Shown here: piece after piece, positions 50,828-60,083 of the stretch
Numbering within the stretch: position 1 is the stretch's first letter
Layout: every line of letters begins with the position of its first letter
Source: Lingula anatina
Lineage: Eukaryota; Brachiopoda; Lingulata; Lingulida; Lingulidae
Length of the DNA stretch: 64,000 nucleotides
Assembly: GCF_001039355.2 (NCBI RefSeq)
Contig: NW_019775714.1
Span: 178,708 to 242,707, forward strand
Reading direction: 5' to 3'
The notes under the pieces: generated by a model
Databases searched by the model: none
Told to the model about the DNA's origin: nothing
What the model saw: only the letters and a program-made list of their open reading frames with translations
Program-made: the position numbers and the translations under genes

Positions 50828-53130
50828 CTGGAAAAAGAAATAATAATAAAATACTAATACATCAATATTAAGAAGACAGTTCACATTTTTAATATTCAAC
50901 CTCTGTTTTTTCCCCAAAAATCTTATATACAGTCATTATGAAATAAAGTTAACTTTTAAATGATTTTCTCACATCCTCATTGCGCCTGACATAAACCCGT
51001 AAGATTATGTATAGATCCTTGGGCAATTTGAGAAAATCTAAGATGGCCACCTAGCTACATCATTCATAATAGACAGTGATTATGCTATTAATGCAAATTA
51101 TGCAATTTTCCATCAAAATTACAGAGTAGGGAAAAAGAACTTTTGTTCTCTGACCCTCGGATGTGAATTTATCATTACTTCATTTATCATGGAAAATGAT
51201 GTGATTGTGAGATCTAAGCATAATTCAAATCTCAATGGCCAACACACAAATATCAGCTACCATGCTCTAATTTTTACAATAACGGCAGAGCTGTAGCTCT
51301 ACTACATCCCATCTTGATTTTGACCAGTGAACATTAGAACAGGGGCATTGGAAAACATATGATAAAAGTGACTGGATTTCATGGGGAACAAGGGACCTTT
51401 GAACTTTTGGTCACTTGCTAGGGCTTTCTTTGTCCTTAAACAGCCTGTTGTGACCCAATGAAATGTCACATGAATACTATCAATGTCCTTAACCTGGTGG
51501 GTTTCAAGCCTATTATGTTGATTCTCTGTAACTGGGTCAAATTACCCAACTATAGGCTTATTGTGTTATACATGGAGAATGCAAAAGATCAGTCTTTTTG
51601 CGGCCACCCAATATTTGTTGAATTAAATGAAGAATGCTTTACCACTGAATTTCGGTCATGCCATAATTTAGTACTTTTATCAATCATTCTGATAGTCATG
51701 TCGATCAACTGATAAATATTACATAATGATTACCAGCTAGTACTTACACCACAAAATTTTAATAATGTTATATACATATACAGTAACTTATAAGTATCAT
51801 GGATATTCAGAAAATGTGATTAGCAAATTTAAAAGGTATTCAAGCCCACAGAAAGACACACCTAGAAAATGCCAATTTGTTAAAAATGAACATTTCACAT
51901 AGAAAAACTGTAGCTGTATTCTTAGTCTAAAAATCATTTTTGTAAGTTTGAGAATGATCAGATAATGGAACAAATATTAATCCAATCACAGTTTCCACGT
52001 GTAGTCCTTAGACCAATTTTGACACAATATTAGCCATATTTGATTGCAAAGATCTGGCCATAGCACAAGAACCAATGCCCATCACCCGATGTGTGCCATT
52101 CTGCTGCAATACTCTTCTTTCTACAATGAAGACATCTGTTTCTTTACCCAATCCCATCTTTATTTTGACCAGGAAAAGTTAGAGTATACATAATTGGAGT
52201 TTGTATTTTTGTATGCAATGGAGTTTTCCTGTGCAGCACATTTGTGATTGTTCAAATTAATAGCATAGTCACTATCTATCATGAATTGTTCTATCTGTAT
52301 TTTTTCAGCATGGAATTTTCTATACTGTGTATGTACAGGGAACTGAATAGGTTTTTCATTTACCAGAAACTTAAATATAAAAAATCCGGATTTTTCAGAT
52401 AATAGTGTGAATCGACTAATATTCCAATAATTATTCAATTATCATCCCCCGCAGGTTATGGATTTAAGTTTCATTGCATCTTTAAAATTCTTTGAGTGAT
52501 ACTAAGCTACAGATGGATAATTTTAATTGATGGGAACTTCTAAGTAAAGCGGTACTTTTGTAGTATACCCAACATGGTCCATTCTCATATTGTACTAGTA
52601 TTTCAATGGGCTTTATTAAACGTGCTTAAAACTTGAAACAAGGCAGCAAAGCTGTCAAATGTACAGACAAAAAACAGGAAATAACTATGCACAAAATAGG
52701 CTACTGTCAATTCTGATGCAAAAGTACATTATGTTAAACTGCAAATTCAACATCAAATTTTAATTATGCTCAAGCAGCACCCAAAATTGTGTTTTCTTCT
52801 ATTCTGATGCAATATTACATAATGGTTAACAGCATAATGACCGTCAATTTTTAATAATAAAATATACATGGATTTTCAGAAAATGTGACTAGCATGGGTC
52901 TTCAAGCCCGTGGAACTTCAAAGTTACACCTTGAAAATGCCAATATGTGAAAAATTAAATTTTCACAAAAAAACTGTTTAACTGGCAGTAAGAATTACCA
53001 AACAGACTGCATTGCCTACTGAAGCTGTATTTTAGTCCCATGTTTCTTTCCTGTAAGTTTGAGAACAGTAAGTGACATGGTTTTTCTTAAATGGTCATCA
53101 TGGGGGCAGTGCCCAAAATAGTTTTTTTTT

Positions 53131-53290
53131 NNNNNNNNNNNNNNNNNNNNNNNNNNNNNNNNNNNNNNNNNNNNNNNNNNNNNNNNNNNNNNNNNNNNNN
53201 NNNNNNNNNNNNNNNNNNNNNNNNNNNNNNNNNNNNNNNNNNNNNNNNNNNNNNNNNNNNNNNNNNNNNNNNNNNNNNNNNNNNNNNNNN
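53131..53290. other. Assembly gap (160 N)
   Basis: A run of 160 unknown bases follows a T-run. Confidence 0.99.
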
Positions 53291-53429
53291 CAGCATAAGT
53301 TCTACAATAATGGCCCGATCATGCTGATTTTCGAACTTGACCTGCGTTTTATGAATATTCATCAGCTCTGTAAATATAAAGCCAAAAAGTAAAACTGTCC
53401 TCCACTTATCGTGTTTACAAGGAAAGTGC

Positions 53430-53483
53430 ACGGCATCGGCGACGGCATCGGCATCGGCATCGGCGACGGCATCGGCGACGACA
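53430..53483. repeat. GC-rich hexamer array (CGGCAT / CGGCGA)
   Basis: About nine hexamers alternating between CGGCAT and CGGCGA form a GC- and CpG-rich island in AT-rich DNA. On the minus strand it translates as an Ala/Asp/Val repeat, but no flanking coding evidence exists. Confidence 0.8.
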
Positions 53484-54304
53484 GACGCAGGTGATGGCAA
53501 TATGTACAGACACATCTGTGTCTGTACATAAAAAGACCACAGGTAATTACAAAAGCGTTTTATTTCAACAGCTTTGACATAGATGAACAAGAGAATGTAA
53601 AAAACTGTTTTGAAAGTGGAAATTACAGGAAGTTACAGGGGGGGGGGGGGGTGTATACTACAAAAGTACCGAAAAAGTTATATGTACCTACCCGGTCAAA
53701 CTTTAAAGTGTTGGGTGTTGATCGAAGCAATTCAAAAGATGAATCTGAAACATTCAAATACGTGTTGGATCCACTTCATATCATGACCAAAGGGTCGAGT
53801 GCACGTAAAACGGAGAACTAACGACTTTATCTCATCATAATATAATCACACTAATAACACAGTCACAGCCTCAAATCATTGCATTTGACTTTCACAAGGA
53901 AGTCGAAAGAGGGCACTATGTTCAAGACACGCCACACGACTAGGTTATAACACTCCGCAAGAGGAAAATAGAGCAGTGGTTCTGACCATAAAATAAAAAA
54001 TGTAATTGATCAATTGAGTAACCTCTGGATTATTTCATAATCATCAAATAAGTAAAGTATCTGAACGTGGAAAAGGTGATTGTGCAACATCGGTTGTAAG
54101 TTAACTCCCCACTCAAAGCGGGTTTCCTCAGGTTCCTCAACTCTTTGTTATTATAGTTTTAAAAAGTAGATATTCGGCGTGTAAGTAAGCTTTTAGTATG
54201 TTGTACTGATGTTGATCTTATTTTACACCACTGTTACAGAATAAGATGAGTTAGTTTAATTTCAATCAGGCAAATATATTACGGGGTGGGGGGTGTAAAA
54301 GTGC

Positions 54305-54387
54305 TTGCCTCAGTTTTCGGCCTCACTCACGGTACCCTTACCGCTGGTAAGGGTGCCGTGAGCTTGTAAGGTCGAAAACTGAGGCAA
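54305..54387. mobile_element. 83-bp hairpin, probable fold-back MITE
   Basis: Arms at 54305-54342 and 54346-54387 are inverted repeats with a 3-base loop, a few mismatches and a 4-base bulge. The ends read TTGCCTCAGTTTTCG and its complement. Flanks are TAAAAGTGC (54296-54304) and TAAAAGTAC (54388-54396), an 8 of 9 direct repeat that looks like a target duplication. It lies about 340 bases before the LARP7 start codon, in the likely promoter region. Confidence 0.75.
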
Positions 54388-54728
54388 TAAAAGTACCCGA
54401 AATTCCTGCGTTTAGCACTCTTATTGATATCTACTAGAAATCTGTAATAGACCTCCTGCTGAAGTCCAACTTAGAGGTGAACTCAGTAGCTATCCAGTTC
54501 TGATTAGCATGCTTTTAATGTAAAATATATCGGCCTGCTATGTGAATAAAGTTCAATGTCAGTTTCGGCATCCAGCATGATTTAATTGTGTTTTATCGCC
54601 AAATTAGGGGTCCTTTTAAAGGAAGAAATGGATAGACTGGATGGACCGATATAGACTTCTAGGTATGCGTATTAAGGGCTCAAACAGTAACTTTTTATAC
54701 CCCACTGTTGTCATTTAGGTTTGTTGAG

Positions 54729-54812
54729 ATGGAGACCAAGGATGATCAGCCAATCCAGAACAAGCATGTAAGGAGGCGGAAAAAGCAGCTGTACAAACAG
54801 ATAAGATCACAG
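54729..54812 (+). CDS. LARP7: LARP7 exon 1 (coding part)
   Basis: ATG at 54729. It reads METKDDQPIQNKHVRRRKK and ends IRSQ before gtagtg in phase 0. A good acceptor (ttgtcatttag) ends at 54718, so this exon probably begins at 54719 with a 10-base leader. The next exon continues directly into the La motif (Q-MEFYF). Confidence 0.9.
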
Positions 54813-57800
54813 GTAGTGTATAACTGTTGAAATTACACCATTCCTTTCTATGATACTGCTGCCTGATATTATCCAAGTTTTATTTTTTAATCCCAGTCTG
54901 CACTTTACAGAACCCGAGCTTTTAAGCAAGTGTGCGTGTCTATAAAATCCTAGAAATATAATCTCAGATGTGAAATAATTTCCTAGATGTCCTTTACACA
55001 CGATTTATATCATTGTGGTTATTTTCAGATGGAGTTTTATTTTAGTGATTCAAATCTTTTGAAAGACAGGTACTTGAAGAAACTCATAGATGATACACCA
55101 GATTCATGTAAGTATTAAATATATTAGTTAGACTTTTTCAGTTTTTATCATACATTCAGTTCATATTTGACCATCTGATTTCAGTGTTTCAGAGTTTTAA
55201 GTATTTTGTCATTGGAGGAAAAGAATTCCATAATTGTTTGTCAAAGCTTTCACCTAAGAATGTTATTCCAGGATTTATTTAAGTTCCTGATACCACATTA
55301 TTTTTCTTTTGTCTAGATCAGTGAGTGTGAAAATGGTTTCAACTTTTCATTTCCAGATGTGGAATTGTCAGTTTTTACAAATTTCAACAAGATGAAGGCA
55401 CTTTCCACAGACATATCAGAAATTGCTAAAAGTTTGTCTTCATCGACATTACTAGCGGTAAGCAGCTCTGTGATGAGTAATTCACCCTGGAAAAGCCATT
55501 CAGATTTTAGTGATATATAAACAGCAAAAACATGATATAAGAAATTGATTTGCCTATAATAAGATTGATACAATGGAATCCATAGCTAAGGCAGGATTTA
55601 TAAATAATTTGTTCACATTGAAATATAAAACAATTATTGCTGATGAATGCCATTTTCTATGTGAATTTTTTCCTTGTTTGAAAAAAAAAACAGGTTAGTG
55701 ATGATGGCTTGAAGGTGAAAAGAGTCCGACCACTGCAAGATGCTGCAGATATTGACAGCAGAACAGTTTATGTGGTAAGATGGAGCATCAAGGCCTGCAG
55801 GAAATGCCAAAAATTAGGGATTATTTGTTTGACAAAAGATAGTGAAAGATATTTAATCATTCTCCAAATTTTACTTACAAATTTTTCTCCAAATCTTTAC
55901 TTGGTAAAGAGTTGGTTATTTGTCACAGAATCCAAAGTTCATTATTTAGATGGAACCCTCATATGATATAAATTTATTAGGGATATTTGTCAACTGACAT
56001 GTAAATCTTTTCTGAATGGTCTGTGTGATATCTAATGCTTAAAAGCACAGACAATTTAAAGCAGCATGAAATGACATTTTAAAAGGAAAAATATTTTGTA
56101 AATATTATTATTTGCGTCAATTTCAAACGTAATTTTTATTTCCAGCCTTTTTTAGCATTTGAACATAGCAAATATGAAAGTCAAATGTGAAATCACACTG
56201 TTTACACTTTTCTTTTATATAAATACTATTGCATTCTTTCTTTTTTTTGTCATAGGAATGTCTACCCCAAGGCATTGATCATGAATGGATCAGAAACGTG
56301 TTTATTCCTTGTGGTGAAGTGGCGTATGTGAGTCTCCCCAAGTTTAAGAGCACAAAAGACAATAAAGGATTTGCGTTTGTGGAGTTTGCTCATCAGGAAG
56401 GTGCAGAAAAAGCTATCAAGGTTATTCTAATTCATAAATTCTTTACATTTCAAGATTCCCATTTAGAGGAAGCAACAAAAGTGAAAATCAGGCTACCTTA
56501 TACTTTTATTTTATAAAGTAAAAACACCAAAAATGCTATGCAGAACATAATTTTTAATAAACTGATGAACTTCCTCATTGAAAAGATTGATACATACTTT
56601 GATGTATTACTTTACTAAGAAGTCATTTACAGTCTTTTTTATTGGAGCATTTAATCATGCTCTTCAGCATCATAAGTAATAGTTTGTGTGATCTGACACT
56701 TAGTTTTCTCTTCACTGTGTTTAGCTACTCAACAATCCTCCATCAGATGCACCAGAGAAACCAGGAAAGTTCCCCAAGTTTAATAAAACATTAAAACAGC
56801 TACAGAAACATGTCAAACAAGGTAGGACAAAAACAGTTATCTGAATCATATATATTGAATCATTGATTTTTGAAGTTATTCCTGGTAGGTTTATTCACTT
56901 TCTCGCCACCATGGTAGGGCAAAATTATGATACTTTGGACCTAAACTCATGTTAGAATTGCAATTCATAATCCTATATTCTAGGAGAAACAAAGGACTCC
57001 CAAGGTAAAAAGAAACGGAGACAGACAGTAGAATCCACCTCTGGCGAAGGCACAGATGATGGTTCTAAAAGCAAGAAAAAATTTAATGAAAACCCGAAGA
57101 AAACCAAACAACGAAAAAGTATGGAAAGTTCAGCAGATGAAACAGAAGATCCTCAGCAACCAAAGGGAAAACACCTGCGCCTGACAAGTGAAAGTTCTTC
57201 TACTGAAGGAAAAGAAACAAAAGGACGAAAAAACAGTAAACGTCGTAGACAGACAAGTGAATGTTCTAATGAAAGTATAGAAAGTCTTCCTGGTAGTAAG
57301 AAAAGGAAAAGGAGGAATAGCGAATCTGACCTTCCAGTCCATGGTGGAAAATCAAAAATGTCTGCAACAGATGACAGAGCAGAAGTTCTTGAAAAGAATA
57401 CTGACACAGTGACTAAGGCTGAACAAAATGTAGAAAGTTTAACTGATCAAAAAGCCAAAGAGACTGAAACTGGAAAGAAGAGAAGAAAATTAAAAGAATT
57501 GACTGAATTGGAAAGCCATGCCTCAAAAAAAGTCCGCATTGATGAAAGTATTACTCAAGAACACCACTTAGAAGATGAAGGCACCAAAAAGAGAAACAGG
57601 CACAAGAAGATAAGAGACAAAAAACCAGATTTTCCCCAGCTTAGAGTTCTCTCAAAGTAAGACTTGTTTTAGTGTTAGAATGAACTTGGCCTGTATTTAA
57701 TGTCATTTTTTTTTCTCTTATTTATTTCTCTTTTTATTTTTCAAAGCATAATAATAATGTTTAAAGTCAGTAGAGATTTGTATTTAAATTATTTGTTTAT

Positions 57801-59427
57801 TAATAAGTTTGTCCACTAATATCCCAATTATTTGTCTTTAACAGGGCAAAAATGAGAAGACAGTCATGACAAAATCACTAAGTAAATTTCTTAATAAATC
57901 AATAATTTGTTTACATCGATATCAGTGTACAGTTTCATAGTACAGAAAACAATAATTATAGTAGCACATTGGGTTAACCACTAACTTTGTTTTGTAGGCT
58001 TGATTGGCTAGCTTTGAAGAAGGAATACCTTTCCATACAAAAGGCCAATATGACAAAGTTGAAGGAGAAGTTGAAGGGGCTGCATTCTGAGAATGCAGAG
58101 AATGGAAGTAAGTTTTTTTTTATTTCTTTGTCAATTTACACACATAGCAGTGAAATTTAAGAATTATTTTAAAAGATGAGTAAATGGGTTACATTTGGTG
58201 TTTAGTGATGTCAGTCTTTTCTTACTCTGATACCAGCTGTTCTATTGTACAATATATACAACATAAATATCTTTCATAGGAAGAAAAAAATCAAGACTTA
58301 CTTCTTCTAACTTCTTGATGACTCATTAGATCCACGTGAAAATAAAAGGAAATTGACTTGTCTGAGAGCTCATTTTACTAACTTTTTTTTTCATTGATTT
58401 GTTTTGAGAAATCCTTGCCTTAATTTTGTTGTCTTAAACCAGATTCTTAGACATATGACTCCCATCATTTTAGGTAGTTTAAGGCTTGTGTCAAACTCTG
58501 CCACCTGTGATCCACCCGCACCCCAGGTCACTAACCAGAAGACCCCAGACTTTGTGCCCGGAGTCCTTGTACATGTGTCTGCAGGACAACCCCTCATAAG
58601 GAAGGCATTGAAGGTATTTATGTTTTCTTGGTAAAACAATGTTGCCTTTCTAATATGTGAGTTAGTAACTATTAATAATTTTCTTGCAACAAATTTTGGG
58701 AATTGTACTGTGGAAAGGGGGGGATGCTACTGAACGGCAGTGCAGTTAAGTGTCTTATTACACACTGGTTAGGGTTGCAACTGTGAAGGAAATTATAAAA
58801 CACCTAGTTCAAATGACTGGGCTGCTTTGTTATGTAGTGTAGAAAAAAAGATTTTACCTGTTCACTTGTGTGCAGTGCCATTTAAATGCTGCACTTGTCT
58901 GTATTTGTAGGACAAGATAGGGGATCTGGCCAGTATAGCCTATATAGATGTCAGGGATGAGGAGAAGGAGGGGATGATAAGATGTAATGATGCTGACAGT
59001 GCCCTGTCACTTCTGACTGCTGGTTGTGATGGAGTCAAGTTTACCAAAGTTACAGGTACGAAACGGGAAACTTATGACATAGATACTGTTAGTACAATTT
59101 CTGATGCCAGGTAGTGAAAATTCCAATTCCGTTCATCGTATGTGAAATGGGTCTTGAATTATAACAATGTTACATTGTGAACATTTATACAGTACTGTGA
59201 AAAGGAAAGGTAAAATCCAAACCAATTTCTTGGCAAAAATTCAGTTTACTTATTGGCTTTAATATAAATCATAAACAGCTGTGTTCAACCTCTGTATAAT
59301 GTGGTAATTTGAGCTCTGGTCTAAATATTAAGGTGATGCAGAAAAACAGTACTGGCAGAAGTTGCACGCTGATAGAGAGGCCAAACTTGATTCAAAGAAA
59401 AGAAAAAAGAAAAGGGGAGCCGAGAAG
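54729..59427 (+). CDS. LARP7: La-related protein 7, exons 1-11 (590 residues, last exon outside the window)
   Basis: Exons: 54729-54812, 55029-55107, 55357-55457, 55694-55774, 56256-56420, 56725-56821, 56984-57656, 57998-58107, 58474-58613, 58911-59055, 59333-59427. All have GT/AG borders and matching phases. In animals LARP7 binds the 3' uridines and stem of 7SK snRNA and holds the 7SK snRNP that restrains P-TEFb. It also helps U6 modification. Domains: La motif at ~25-105 (MEFYFSDSNLLKDRYLKK), RRM1 at ~112-180 with RNP2 VYVECLP and RNP1 KGFAFVEF, a Lys/Glu/Ser-rich nuclear linker at ~203-420, a conserved LRVLSK..WLALKKEYL segment, and xRRM at ~480-575 with the Y-x-D element (AYIDV) and QYWQKLHADREAKL. 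Length and order match vertebrate LARP7 (about 580 residues). The remaining C-terminus lies beyond the break at 59496. Confidence 0.95.
55029..55107 (+). CDS. LARP7: LARP7 exon 2: La motif, first half
   Basis: It reads MEFYFSDSNLLKDRYLKK, the diagnostic La motif core (Q-x-E-F/Y-Y-F-S-D-x-N-L). Its donor is T|gtaagt. It is not repeated in the second copy. Confidence 0.95.
55357..55457 (+). CDS. LARP7: LARP7 exon 3: La motif, second half
   Basis: It reads YVELSVFTNFNKMKALSTD, matching the V-x-I-x-x-L-x-x-F-N-K-M-K-x-L part of La motifs. It is duplicated at 59719-59819. Confidence 0.95.
55694..55774 (+). CDS. LARP7: LARP7 exon 4: La motif to RRM1 link
   Basis: 27 codons in phase 0: VSDDGLKVKRVRPLQ, then TVYV, the first half of RNP2. 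It is duplicated at 60096-60176. Confidence 0.95.
56256..56420 (+). CDS. LARP7: LARP7 exon 5: RRM1
   Basis: It holds ECLPQGIDHEWIRNVF, GEVAYVSLPKF and KGFAFVEFA (RNP1). Its donor is AAG|gttatt, lacking the usual G at +5. The second copy has gttagt. It is duplicated at 60659-60823. Confidence 0.93.
56725..56821 (+). CDS. LARP7: LARP7 exon 6
   Basis: It reads LLNNPPSDAPEKPGKFPKF and ends KHVKQ with one base left over. It starts the linker after RRM1. Confidence 0.9.
56984..57656 (+). CDS. LARP7: LARP7 exon 7: basic/acidic linker
   Basis: This large exon encodes a Lys/Arg/Glu/Ser-rich disordered linker with several likely nuclear localisation stretches (GSKKRKRRN, TKKRNRHKK). It ends FPQLRVLS in mid-codon. 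Reading past the donor gives TAA at once, so the apparent ORF end at 57660 is the intron, not a real stop. Confidence 0.93.
57998..58107 (+). CDS. LARP7: LARP7 exon 8
   Basis: It completes LRVLSKLDWLALKKEYLSIQ, a segment conserved in vertebrate LARP7 before the xRRM, then a Lys-rich helix. Confidence 0.92.
58474..58613 (+). CDS. LARP7: LARP7 exon 9: start of xRRM
   Basis: It reads TPDFVPGVLVHVSAGQPL, then IRKALK, matching the F-V-x-G-V-I-V beta 1 strand of the xRRM. Confidence 0.92.
58911..59055 (+). CDS. LARP7: LARP7 exon 10: xRRM core
   Basis: It reads DLASIAYIDVRD, with the Y-x-D element that defines the xRRM RNA-binding surface, then IRCNDADSALSLL. Confidence 0.92.
59333..59427 (+). CDS. 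LARP7: LARP7 exon 11: xRRM extension helix
   Basis: It reads DAEKQYWQKLHADREAKL then a Lys-rich tail, matching the C-terminal helix of the xRRM (E-Q-x-Y-W-x-K-I-x-x-D-R-x-x-K-L). It ends phase 0 at gtaaga. The C-terminal exon is missing from this copy because the n at 59496 intervenes. Confidence 0.92.
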
Positions 59428-59495
59428 GTAAGAAAAAAAATTATATATATGTATGGCCTGAAATCTTCCAATGAAAAAGGCTAAATACATCAGTA

Positions 59496-59496
59496 N
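59496..59496. other. Single n joining the two LARP7 copies
   Basis: The base before it ends copy A at a point (taaatacatcagt) that copy B reaches again at the last bases of this window. The base after it starts copy B inside intron 2. This is the pattern of two overlapping contigs laid end to end. Confidence 0.9.
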
Positions 59497-60050
59497 AGTT
59501 CAGTTTTTATCATACATTCAGTTCATATTTGACCATCTGATTTCAGTGTTTCAGAGTTTTGAGTATTTTGTCATTGGAGGAAAAGAATTCCATAATTGTT
59601 TGTCAAAGCTTTCACCTAAGAATGTTATTCCAGGATTTATTTAAGTTCCTGATACCACATTATTTTTCTTTTGTCTAGATCAGTGAATGTGAAAATGGTT
59701 TCAACTTTTCATTTCCAGATGTGGAATTGTCAGTTTTTACAAATTTCAACAAGATGAAGGCACTTTCCACAGACGTATCAGAAATTGCTAAAAGTTTGTC
59801 TTCTTCGACATTACTAGCGGTAAGCAGCATTATGATGAGTAATTCACCCTGGAAAAGCCATTCAGATTTTAGTGATATATACACAGCAAAAACATGATAT
59901 AAGAAATTGATTTGCCCATTATAAGATTGATACAATGGAATTCATAGCTAAGACAGGACTTATGAATAATTTGTTTACATTGAAATATAGATAATTTGTT
60001 AACATTGAAATATAAAACATTATGGCTGATGAATGTCACTTTCTAAGTGA

Positions 60051-60083
<33 letters not shown>

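Larger units (their letters stand above)
50828..54718. other. Spacer between divergent PGGHG and LARP7
   Basis: The two genes point away from each other. The minus-strand part next to 50827 should be an intron of PGGHG, because its coding exon opens with an acceptor. No coding exon is visible. The spacer contains diverged repeated blocks near 51240-51335 / 52090-52190 and 51810-51940 / 52870-53080, a 160-base gap, a GC hexamer array and a hairpin. Promoters of both genes probably lie in its right third. A possible minus-strand donor (GG|GTAGGT) lies near 53690, but its exon is unproven. Confidence 0.5.
55139..59495 (+). repeat. 4.4-kb direct duplication, copy A (LARP7 intron 2 to intron 11)
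   Basis: It aligns along its whole length with 59501-63999. Coding exons differ by a few per cent and introns somewhat more, with small indels, notably in the intron after exon 5 where copy A lacks a short stretch following the donor. Confidence 0.92.

Noticed and set aside
55709-55966. Open frames reading through LARP7 exon 4 into its intron (also 60111-60374)
   Set aside because: The first 27 codons are exon 4. The rest is intron after a good gtaaga donor.
57121-57660. Stand-alone 179-residue Lys-rich gene (also 61612-62157)
   Set aside because: It is the main part of LARP7 exon 7. The apparent stop lies in the splice donor GTAAG of the next intron.
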